Assembly: GCA_903887415.1 (NCBI GenBank)
Contig: CAISPO010000069.1
Span: 1-47,224, forward strand
Direction of reading: 5' to 3'
Length of the DNA: 47,224 nt
Source of the DNA: an uncultured Bacteroidota bacterium
GTDB taxonomy: Bacteria > Bacteroidota > Bacteroidia > Chitinophagales > Chitinophagaceae
The notes under the pieces were generated by a model, which saw nothing but the letters and a program-made list of their open reading frames with translations, had not been told where the DNA came from and searched no databases. The translations under genes and the position numbers were made by a program. The stretch's first letter is position 1. The number at the start of each line of letters is the position of its first letter. Below are positions 41,620-47,224 of the stretch, piece after piece.

Positions 41620-41815
41620 CCCGGTTAAATTTAAACCCTTTGGTGTCAATTGAAAGAGCCGAGAACGTCACTTTTTTATTATGCGTTTCTGTTTTTTCCA
41701 GTCCTTCTTTTTTAGTAAACGCAATCACCTCCATTTCTTTACCGATATAATTTTCAGGTACAGAGAAAGAAACATTTACTACAGTCTTTTCAGGTATTAT
41801 TGTTGTCCGTATCAT
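41600..41815 (-). CDS. Antitoxin of the PIN-domain module
   Basis: This 71-residue protein starts at the ATG at 41815; a TTG two codons earlier is less likely. It opens with a beta-rich segment (IRTTIIPEKTVVNVSFSVPE), continues YIGKEMEVIAFTKKEGL and ends with the short motif DTKGFKFNRDEANER, which is typical of tails that insert into PIN toxins. It is immediately upstream of and overlaps the PIN gene. It should bind the toxin and repress the operon. A consensus -7 box lies upstream. Confidence 0.75.
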   Translation of the reverse strand: MIRTTIIPEKTVVNVSFSVPENYIGKEMEVIAFTKKEGLEKTETHNKKVTFSALSIDTKGFKFNRDEANER

Positions 41816-41834
41816 AATCAAAATATGATTTACT

Positions 41835-41842
41835 CAAAGATA
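41835..41842 (-). promoter_or_regulatory. Promoter -7 box of the PIN module
   Basis: TATCTTTG on the minus strand matches TAnnTTTG exactly, and a TTTG lies 15 bases further upstream (41858-41861), a shorter spacer than usual. The leader is about 14 bases. Confidence 0.55.
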
Positions 41843-41890
41843 CGGATTTTAAAAATTACAAACATCCCGCCTAAAATTCCTGCTATCCTG

Positions 41891-41915
41891 AAAACCTGCC
41901 TGCCGGTAGGCGGGT
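41891..41915 (-). terminator. Terminator of the isoaspartyl peptidase gene
   Basis: On the minus strand ACCCGCCTA pairs with GGCAGGCAGGT-like sequence (41894-41915, nine pairs with two G-T, loop CCGG) and is followed by TTTT. It begins one base after the stop codon of the gene at 41917. Confidence 0.7.
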
Positions 41916-41916
41916 C

Positions 41917-42891
41917 TTAGTCGAGACCATAAAACGCCACTACCTCCTTACCCTCACTGTTCCTCATCCCTCTATACATCCCGGCAGAGTTGATACAGAA
42001 AGTATAATTTCCCAGCGCATCCACTGCTATCAAGCCGCCCTCGCCGCCTATCTTCACGAGTTTATCTTTTATCACCGTGTTGCAGGCATCTTGTAACGAC
42101 AGCCCCTTGTATTCCATAAGGCACGAAATGTCATGTGCCACTACCGCCCTTAAAAACGGCTCCCCATGCCCTGTGCAGGAGATAGCGCAAGTAGCATTAT
42201 TGGCGTAAGTACCGGCACCTATCACCGGGCTATCGCCTATGCGCCCGAAGCGCTTGTTGGTCATACCGCCGGTGGAAGTGCCTGCTGCTATGTTGCCATA
42301 TTGATCGCAGGCTACTGCGCCCACTGTACCAAATTTCTCACCAGGATTTGGTAATACATGGCCCTTCAGATTATCCGCCTTATGGTCCAGTTGAGTATAA
42401 TTGGTGTGCCTTATCTCCAGCCACTGGTCATAACGCGATTCGTTGAAAAAATACTCATCAGGCGCCATCTCTATTCCCTGGCTCAGCGCGAACTCACCAG
42501 CGCCACTGCCGCTTAGGAACACATGTCCTGAATGCAGCATCACTTCTTTTGCCAGCACTATTGGGTTCTTAATATTTCGCACGCCAGCCACAGCACCCGC
42601 GGCAAGGTTGCTGCCGTCCATAAGCGCTGCGTCCATTTCATTCAGCCCTTTCTTGGTAAACACAGAGCCTCGCCCGGCATTGAACAGCGGATTGTCTTCC
42701 ATCACGCTGATAGCCATCACCACCGCATCAAGTGCGCTGCCACCTTTATGCAGAATAGCATAGCCCGCATCAAGCGATTCTTTCAGCGCAGCGCTGTAAT
42801 CAGCCTCCTGTTCTTTGTTCATTATAGCAGGGGTAATATTTCCCGCCCCGCCATGTATCAGTAAAGTTGTAAGTCGTGAGTCGTTAGCCAT
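41917..42891 (-). CDS. Isoaspartyl peptidase / plant-type L-asparaginase (Ntn hydrolase)
   Basis: This protein of about 324 residues removes isoaspartyl residues from peptides or hydrolyses L-asparagine. It is an N-terminal-nucleophile enzyme that cleaves itself before a threonine. The start TTLLIHGGAGNI (about 8-19), the middle LNAGRG-type loop (NPLFNAGRGSVFTKKG) and the processing site FGTVGAVACDQYGNIAAGTS, where the Thr of GTVGAVA becomes the nucleophile, are all present, with TGGMTNKRFGRIGDSPVIGA following. I start at the ATG at 42891, because the upstream frame runs through a palindromic repeat. No signal peptide is seen, so a cytoplasmic or periplasmic location without export is assumed. 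Confidence 0.94.
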   Translation of the reverse strand: MANDSRLTTLLIHGGAGNITPAIMNKEQEADYSAALKESLDAGYAILHKGGSALDAVVMAISVMEDNPLFNAGRGSVFTKKGLNEMDAALMDGSNLAAGAVAGVRNIKNPIVLAKEVMLHSGHVFLSGSGAGEFALSQGIEMAPDEYFFNESRYDQWLEIRHTNYTQLDHKADNLKGHVLPNPGEKFGTVGAVACDQYGNIAAGTSTGGMTNKRFGRIGDSPVIGAGTYANNATCAISCTGHGEPFLRAVVAHDISCLMEYKGLSLQDACNTVIKDKLVKIGGEGGLIAVDALGNYTFCINSAGMYRGMRNSEGKEVVAFYGLD

Positions 42892-42933
42892 AAGTCCGCG
42901 AGTAGTAAATTTTTTTAAATAATTTATGGTTTT

Positions 42934-42963
42934 TGTACAGACGCAAGATTTTGCGTCTGTACA
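42934..42963. repeat. Perfect 13-bp palindrome
   Basis: TGTACAGACGCAA at 42934-42946 and TTGCGTCTGTACA at 42951-42963 are perfect inverted copies around GATT. It lies between the isoaspartyl peptidase gene and the repeat at 42977, and closely resembles small palindromic repeats dispersed in many Bacteroidota and cyanobacterial genomes. Confidence 0.75.
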
Positions 42964-42976
42964 TATTAAGGGTGTA

Positions 42977-43048
42977 CGTAGCTCATTTTGCTTCACCCTC
43001 TCCTTCGGAGTTCGCGCCAGCGAAGGAGCAAAGCTCGCGGGGATAGGT
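42977..43048. repeat. GC-rich intergenic repeat, type B (copy 1)
   Basis: The sequence runs from CGTAGCTCATTTTGCTTCACC to GGGGATAGGT with an internal CTCCTTCGG...CGAAGGAG dyad. It shares both ends (CACCCTCTCCTTYGGAG and GGGGAKAGGT) with the type A repeats at 44911-45033, but its centre is different. A second copy is at 46430-46497. Confidence 0.65.
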
Positions 43049-43050
43049 CC

Positions 43051-43551
43051 CTATCCCAGATACACCCCCGTTATCTTCTTCCCCTTCGTCTCCACCTCTA
43101 TATGGTCTTGTATAGTCGTTGCCACGGTATGCCCAACAATGTCAGATGCTATCGGGAATGATTTGTGCTTGCGGTCCACTAATACAGCCACCATTATTTT
43201 TTTGAGGTCATACGAAAGAATGGCGTGCAGCGAATAGATAATGGTCTTCCCGGAGTTGATCACATCATCGCAAAGCACCACGGTCTTACCCTCAAGGTTC
43301 AGTTCAGATTCCAGCGCGTGGTTCAGCGGGTTTTTCTTGTTGATGTTTATAGAAACCGTTTCTATTTTCAACGGGCTTATTTCACGCAGTATTTCCGAAA
43401 GATTGTCGGCAAGTATCTTTCCCCCTTTTTCAATCCCCAATAATACTATTTCTTTCTCCCCGCTGTTATGTTCCCATATTTCATAGGCCATGCGGCGCAG
43501 CTTGTACGAGATGCGCTCCTGGTCCAGTATAAGTACCTGTTTTTTCTTCAT
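43051..43551 (-). CDS. Phosphoribosyltransferase (PyrR-like)
   Basis: This protein of about 166 residues is a type I phosphoribosyltransferase. The PRPP-binding loop VVLCDDVINSGKT (about 94-106) is well preserved, as are IVLLGIEKGGKILADNL (about 30-46) and LVDRKHKSFPIASDIVGH (about 126-143). Its length and the LVDRxxKxFPIxxDxVG segment fit PyrR-type proteins, which act as uracil phosphoribosyltransferase and, in some bacteria, as pyrimidine-operon regulators; I cannot say whether regulation applies. The ATG at 43551 is seven bases after the permease stop, so the two are co-transcribed. Confidence 0.85.
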   Translation of the reverse strand: MKKKQVLILDQERISYKLRRMAYEIWEHNSGEKEIVLLGIEKGGKILADNLSEILREISPLKIETVSININKKNPLNHALESELNLEGKTVVLCDDVINSGKTIIYSLHAILSYDLKKIMVAVLVDRKHKSFPIASDIVGHTVATTIQDHIEVETKGKKITGVYLG

Positions 43552-43558
43552 AAAAAGA

Positions 43559-44815
43559 TCAATTTGATCGTATGGCCACAACCGGGTCCAGCCTCGATGC
43601 CGATCTTGCCGGTATCACGCCCGATAAAACACCCACTAATATAGAAACAAAAATGCCAATAAAGAAGTTGGTTAAAGAAAGCACTACAGAGAAATCAAAC
43701 GCATAGGTAAGCAGAAAGCTAACCAGCACCACGATCAATATGCCCGTCGCACCGCCTATCAGGCACAGCACTACTGCCTCCAGTAAAAACTCCCACATGA
43801 TAGATGACTTCCGCGCGCCTATCGCTTTTTTCAGGCCTATGATCTTGGTTCGCTCCTTTACGGTGACAAACATAATATTGGCAATCCCGAACGCGCCTAC
43901 CAGCAACGAGAACCCGCCAATGACCCATGCGATAACATCTATTATTCCAAAAATGCTTTCGATCTTTTCCGAGATCTGGCTGAGTTGGTTGATGGCAAAA
44001 TCATCGCCCTGCCCCGGCCTCACCTTGCGCACACGGCGCAACACACCCTCCACTTCATACTTCACTTCTTCCAGGTTCTTCCCGCTCCCGGCCTTAATAG
44101 CAAGCAGTGGGTCATAATCACGGGACCGTACATCCAGCAAAGACGATGCCATGTAATATGGGAATATCACTGCATTGTCAAAGTCAAACCCGGCCATATT
44201 GCTGCCCACTTTCTTCATCACGCCTACCACTATGAACTTGCGCCCCAGGAAGCTGATACTTTTACCAAGTGGGCTTATGCCACTGGTAAACAGGCCGGTG
44301 CAAACTTCATCGCCTATCACCGCTGAGTTGCTACCACCATCGATCTCTGATGTGCTGAGATAACGCCCATTCGCTATTTCTATATTTTGTATCTTATCAA
44401 AGCCATCCAGTACAGCATATCCCGCCACGCCGCTTACCTCCATGTCGCTGCGTTTCAGGGTTATCCGGTGTGTGCCCATGCACAGGGTCACAGTTGCAGC
44501 ATCCGGCACCTGCTGCTCTATTGCTTTTACTTCTGTAGGTGTCAGGCTCGCGCGGCGCTCATATTCCCACCATTTATATTCCCCGCCATCATCCATCCAG
44601 GGCATTTTATCCACATACAGTACATTGCCGCCCAGTGACGCCATCCTGTTCTGGATGTTGTTCTTCATACTGTCCAGCACGGTAAGCACAGCTATAATGC
44701 AGAATATCCCTATCGTTATACCCAGCAACGAAAGAAAAGTGCGCAGCTTGTTAGCACGAAGCTCCTGGAAAGCCTGTATGATGCTCGTGCCTAGTATCTG
44801 CGAAATGTTATTCAT
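43559..44815 (-). CDS. MacB/FtsX-type ABC transporter permease
   Basis: This 418-residue inner-membrane protein has the MacB-like topology: an N-terminal helix (LRTFLSLLGITIGIFCIIAV, about 25-44), a large periplasmic MacB core domain (about 50-290; NRMASLGGNVLYVDKMPWMD) and three C-terminal helices of the FtsX domain (about 295-410; GIANIMFVTVKERTKIIGLK, EAVVLCLIGGATGILIVVLV). It would form the permease of an exporter for peptides, lipids or lipoproteins together with an ATPase that is not adjacent. The next gene is a phosphoribosyltransferase, an unexpected partner. A perfect -7 box lies just upstream. Confidence 0.92.
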   Translation of the reverse strand: MNNISQILGTSIIQAFQELRANKLRTFLSLLGITIGIFCIIAVLTVLDSMKNNIQNRMASLGGNVLYVDKMPWMDDGGEYKWWEYERRASLTPTEVKAIEQQVPDAATVTLCMGTHRITLKRSDMEVSGVAGYAVLDGFDKIQNIEIANGRYLSTSEIDGGSNSAVIGDEVCTGLFTSGISPLGKSISFLGRKFIVVGVMKKVGSNMAGFDFDNAVIFPYYMASSLLDVRSRDYDPLLAIKAGSGKNLEEVKYEVEGVLRRVRKVRPGQGDDFAINQLSQISEKIESIFGIIDVIAWVIGGFSLLVGAFGIANIMFVTVKERTKIIGLKKAIGARKSSIMWEFLLEAVVLCLIGGATGILIVVLVSFLLTYAFDFSVVLSLTNFFIGIFVSILVGVLSGVIPARSASRLDPVVAIRSN

Positions 44816-44823
44816 TGGGTCAG

Positions 44824-44831
44824 CAAATTTA
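44824..44831 (-). promoter_or_regulatory. Promoter -7 box of the permease gene
   Basis: TAAATTTG on the minus strand matches TAnnTTTG exactly, nine bases before the ATG at 44815, so transcription starts almost at the start codon. Confidence 0.55.
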
Positions 44832-44910
44832 GTCTTAATACTAATCCAATATAAATAATTAGAAAGCTGTGATGTTGATAAATGAATTAGAAGCTTGGAA
44901 AACGGCTGCA

Positions 44911-44960
44911 GGTAGCTCGCTCCACCTCACCCTCTCCTTTGGAGAGGGCCGGGGAGAGGT
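44911..44960. repeat. GC-rich intergenic repeat, type A (copy 1)
   Basis: A 50-base unit runs from GGTAGCTCGCTCC to GGGGAGAGGT and contains CACCCTCTCCTTTGGAG followed by AGGGCCGGGGAGAGGT. The CTCTCC...GGAGAG core is self-complementary. Its direct copy lies 23 bases further on. Confidence 0.7.
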
Positions 44961-44983
44961 CTCTCGGTCAATGAAAGGAAGTA

Positions 44984-45033
44984 CGTAGCTCATTCCACCA
45001 CACCCTCTCATTCGGAGAGGGCCGGGGAGAGGT
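44984..45033. repeat. GC-rich intergenic repeat, type A (copy 2)
   Basis: The second copy is also 50 bases long (CGTAGCTCATTCC to GGGGAGAGGT) and differs from copy 1 at only a few positions. It ends 38 bases before the MFS start codon and ten bases before that gene's -7 box. Confidence 0.7.
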
Positions 45034-45042
45034 ATTTATCCC

Positions 45043-45050
45043 TATTTTTG
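45043..45050 (+). promoter_or_regulatory. Promoter -7 box of the MFS transporter gene
   Basis: TATTTTTG matches TAnnTTTG exactly and is followed by CACT. Transcription would start near 45056, about 16 bases before the start codon. The -33 region would fall inside repeat copy 2. Confidence 0.55.
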
Positions 45051-45071
45051 CACTAACCAAACCTCGCGCCA

Positions 45072-46394
45072 TTGCGTGTTGCCACCTCGTTTCTCGTAAA
45101 AAATAAAGCGCTGCACTACCCGCAGTTCCGAAATTATCTCTTGCTTCGCTTCGCCATTATTATGGCGCTCAATATGCAGGCCACTATTGTCAGCTACTAC
45201 GTTTATAAGCTCACCCACGATAAGCTGGCGCTAGGTATGCTTGGCCTATGGGAGGTGATACCTGCCATTGGCTTCTCTTTATTTTCCGGCCATTTTGTTG
45301 ATCTTAGGGAGAAGAAAACATTATTGGTGCAATGCACTGTAGGCTACTTGCTGCTTTCATTATTTTTCGTGTTGCTGGCGTGGCCGCATATGCAGGTCGG
45401 CTTATCATCGCGTTCTGTTCTATGGCTCATATATGGAGGCATTTTTGCAGGCGGGGCTTTACGGGCATTTCTTAGCCCTGCCTCTTTCGCACTTATGGGT
45501 ATGCTGGTACCGCGCGAGCTTTATCCTAATGCCACTACCTGGAGCAGCACATCTTGGCAGATAGGGGCAGTCATCGGGCCATTGCTCGGCGGTTTTATGA
45601 TAGCGATCGGTGGTTTTCAGTTCAGCCTGGTGAGTGTTGCCGTGATTGAGGCTATATCGCTTGTAGCGCTGCTGCGCATTCCAAAACAGCAGATACTCAA
45701 AAAAGAGAAAGAGCCGGTAATGAAAAGCCTTGGCGAGGGTATTAAATTCGTTTTCAGTACACAAATTATATTGGCCGCTCTCTCTCTTGATATGTTTGCA
45801 GTGCTTTTCGGTGGCGCGGTAGCCTTGTTGCCGGTATATGCCGATGACATACTGAAGGTAGGTGAAGTGGGCTATGGCTGGATGCGAGCCGCGCCAGGCA
45901 TTGGGTCTGTGATCACTTTGTTTATCTTATCGTTTATACCGCTGAAGAAGAAACCAGGTATAAAGCTGTTGTTGTGCATAGCAGGTTTCGGGGTCACTAC
46001 CATCATATTCGGTTACTGCGGCGCTATTGGTGGCAGCGCATCTTTGTTCTCCATCGCCGGCTTCGGCATATCATGGGGTTTTATCATCGCCTTTGCCATG
46101 CTGCTGGCCGGCGGCATGTTCGATGCTGTGAGCGTGGTTATACGTGGCACCATATTACAATTATATACTCCCGATGCCATGAGGGGCAGGGTAGCGGCTG
46201 TCAATACTATGTTCATCAGCTCGTCCAATGAGCTTGGCGCTATGGAAAGTGGTATCACCGCCCGCTGGATGGGTACTGTTCCTGCCGTTGTCGTTGGCGG
46301 GTGTCTTACCCTGGTCGTAGTGGGTGTCACCTGGCTCGCTGCCCCAATGCTCCGAAAGCTGAACATAGAAGCTGATACCCGGAAAAAGTTATGA
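45072..46394 (+). CDS. MFS transporter (EntS-like multidrug or siderophore exporter type)
   Basis: This 440-residue protein has about 12 transmembrane helices. It starts at TTG, because no upstream ATG is in frame and the conserved N-terminus HYPQFRNYLLLRFAIIMALN is needed. The loop between helices 2 and 3 is GHFVDLREKKTLLVQC, a variant of the MFS A motif, and helices 5-6 show SFALMGMLVPRELYPNATTW with NATxW as in EntS/MFS_3-type exporters. It probably exports a small molecule or siderophore by proton antiport. It is a single gene, bounded by GC-rich repeats on both sides. Confidence 0.92.
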   Translation: MRVATSFLVKNKALHYPQFRNYLLLRFAIIMALNMQATIVSYYVYKLTHDKLALGMLGLWEVIPAIGFSLFSGHFVDLREKKTLLVQCTVGYLLLSLFFVLLAWPHMQVGLSSRSVLWLIYGGIFAGGALRAFLSPASFALMGMLVPRELYPNATTWSSTSWQIGAVIGPLLGGFMIAIGGFQFSLVSVAVIEAISLVALLRIPKQQILKKEKEPVMKSLGEGIKFVFSTQIILAALSLDMFAVLFGGAVALLPVYADDILKVGEVGYGWMRAAPGIGSVITLFILSFIPLKKKPGIKLLLCIAGFGVTTIIFGYCGAIGGSASLFSIAGFGISWGFIIAFAMLLAGGMFDAVSVVIRGTILQLYTPDAMRGRVAAVNTMFISSSNELGAMESGITARWMGTVPAVVVGGCLTLVVVGVTWLAAPMLRKLNIEADTRKKL

Positions 46395-46429
46395 ATACAC
46401 AACAGAAGGGCCGTTCGAGGCTATTTACG

Positions 46430-46497
46430 CAACCCATTCTGTCACCCTCTCCTTTGGAGTTCCCGCCAGGGAAGGAGCGAAGCTCGTGGGGAGAGGT
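46430..46497. repeat. GC-rich intergenic repeat, type B (copy 2)
   Basis: The centre GGAGTTCCCGCCAGGGAAGG with AAGCTCG matches the type B repeat at 42977-43048, and the ends CACCCTCTCCTTTGGAG and GGGGAGAGGT match type A. Confidence 0.65.
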
Positions 46498-46592
46498 CAT
46501 TAACAATAGAATCAGAAACTTTCAGTTTCTTTGCATATAATTTGCCCGGTTTTTGCTATCTTACATAAAGATCCGGGTTAACAAAGACAGGA

Positions 46593-47018
46593 ATGAAAAG
46601 GCTTTTTCTTATTCTTATTGCAATTATTGGTGTCATGTGGGCAGAAAGCTGCTATAAAGATATACAGCGTGAGAACCGCACGGATATACTTATTAATCAT
46701 ACCTGGTATTTAAAAAGCCAGTCAGTAGATTATGTTGCGGAAACTGACTCCTGCCAGTTGTCTGAAGTGCTCACCTTTAAGAAAGACAGCATGGGCAATC
46801 ATCATTATAATTACCTTTGCGATGCCAATGGCCCCCATGACCTCGGTTTCAAATGGACTATCCCCGGCCAGTGGGTGTATATGTATTATTACAATATAGG
46901 TGGCAAGAAAGATTCTAACCTCGTTTACAGTATCCATATCAACAACGATGATACGTTAGAGATCGGCACTGTTATAGGTGGAGTCACCCATTTATCTATG
47001 TACACTTCTTTTCAATAA
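46593..47018 (+). CDS. Small lipoprotein with lipocalin-like pattern
   Basis: This 141-residue protein has a lipoprotein signal (LFLILIAIIGVMWAESC; Cys at about residue 20). The mature part has strands such as TDILINHTWYLKSQSVDY, EVLTFKKDSMGNHHYN and LVYSIHINNDDTLEIGTV, a pattern like small lipocalin-type lipoproteins common in Bacteroidota. Function is unknown. It is separated from the MFS gene by about 200 bases containing a repeat and is followed by an insertion sequence. Confidence 0.75.
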   Translation: MKRLFLILIAIIGVMWAESCYKDIQRENRTDILINHTWYLKSQSVDYVAETDSCQLSEVLTFKKDSMGNHHYNYLCDANGPHDLGFKWTIPGQWVYMYYYNIGGKKDSNLVYSIHINNDDTLEIGTVIGGVTHLSMYTSFQ

Positions 47019-47085
47019 GTGTTATTTATTAAGGCCGGCAAACTATAATTTTTCTTTATTGCGCTTTGCGGTCTTAATAACAAAA

Positions 47086-47224
47086 GAGGGCGTAAATTAA
47101 ACTGTGTCAAAGTTGAGAATTAGTCACAACTTTAACACAGATAACATGACCAAAAGACGCAATACAGGAGTCACTTTGAGTGACGAAGTCCGCCAACAAG
47201 CATTATCACAATTTAAGTCAGGGA
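47086..47224 (+). mobile_element. Left end of an insertion sequence, cut by the window edge
   Basis: A transposase-like start codon at 47146 is preceded by a dyad, CTGTGTCAAAGTTG at 47102-47115 and CAACTTTAACACAG at 47127-47140 (one mismatch), a common feature of IS ends. The outer end is not certain; GAGGGCGTAAATT from 47086 may be the tip. The family is probably IS256-like, judging from the first residues of the transposase. Confidence 0.5.
47146..47224 (+). CDS. Transposase, N-terminal fragment (window edge)
   Basis: The first 26 codons are seen, including TLSDEVRQQALSQFKSG. IS256-family transposases of Bacteroidota start with a similar charged helix ending in QFKSGxxLxG. The rest of the gene lies outside the window, so the call rests on a short segment and its position behind a dyad. 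Whether the element is complete cannot be judged. Confidence 0.5.
   Translation, partial: MTKRRNTGVTLSDEVRQQALSQFKSG

Noticed and set aside
1..47224. CRISPR array
   Set aside because: No set of identical repeats with regular unique spacers was seen; the repeats found are dispersed or degenerate.

Overview
The window looks like a chromosomal segment of a member of the Bacteroidota, most likely of the Chitinophagaceae or a close relative. The evidence is two TonB-dependent receptors with N-terminal carboxypeptidase-like domains, a TonB-family energy transducer, two proteins with type IX secretion (T9SS) C-terminal sorting domains, DUF4249- and DUF6089-type proteins, proteins related to the C-terminal part of the gliding/T9SS motor protein GldM, and many copies of the Bacteroidota promoter -7 box TAnnTTTG upstream of genes. 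All family names come from reading the protein sequences; no database search was possible.

Left edge (1-4404): the end of an integrated element. Read leftwards from tRNA-Lys(TTT) there is a perfect Bacteroidota promoter, two unrecognised small ORFs, a DNA methyltransferase with a ParB-like N-terminus, an excisionase-like HTH protein and a tyrosine recombinase. The 3' end of the tRNA faces the element, so it is the likely attachment site; the other end lies outside the window.

4405-25262: mostly housekeeping and envelope genes. They are a TonB receptor with rpe, a four-helix-bundle gene set in AT-rich repeats, TPR proteins, outer-membrane barrels, grpE-dnaJ, a T9SS cargo protein, two related lipoproteins, an OmpA-like protein with calcium-type repeats, a polyprenyl diphosphate synthase, an orphan GldM-like secreted protein, and a DEAD-box RNA helicase with paired terminators.

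25351-29242: a small SET-domain protein, then two convergent toxin-antitoxin-like modules (a ParE/RelE-type pair, and a zeta-like kinase that is frameshifted), a TonB protein and a leucine-type amino acid dehydrogenase.

29321-34269: a leftward cluster of two secreted GldM-D4-like proteins and a membrane protein, followed by a 1082-residue T9SS cargo protein built from two copies of a TIG domain plus seven FG-GAP repeats. This cluster is the best candidate for something undescribed.

34358-47224: uvrA, an unknown protein, a TonB receptor with its DUF4249 lipoprotein, a PIN-domain toxin-antitoxin pair whose toxin is frameshifted, an isoaspartyl peptidase, a phosphoribosyltransferase with a MacB/FtsX-type permease, an MFS exporter surrounded by GC-rich palindromic repeats, a lipoprotein, and the first bases of an insertion sequence at the right edge.

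The only two broken genes I found in 47 kb are both toxins, each carrying one extra base in a short homopolymer.
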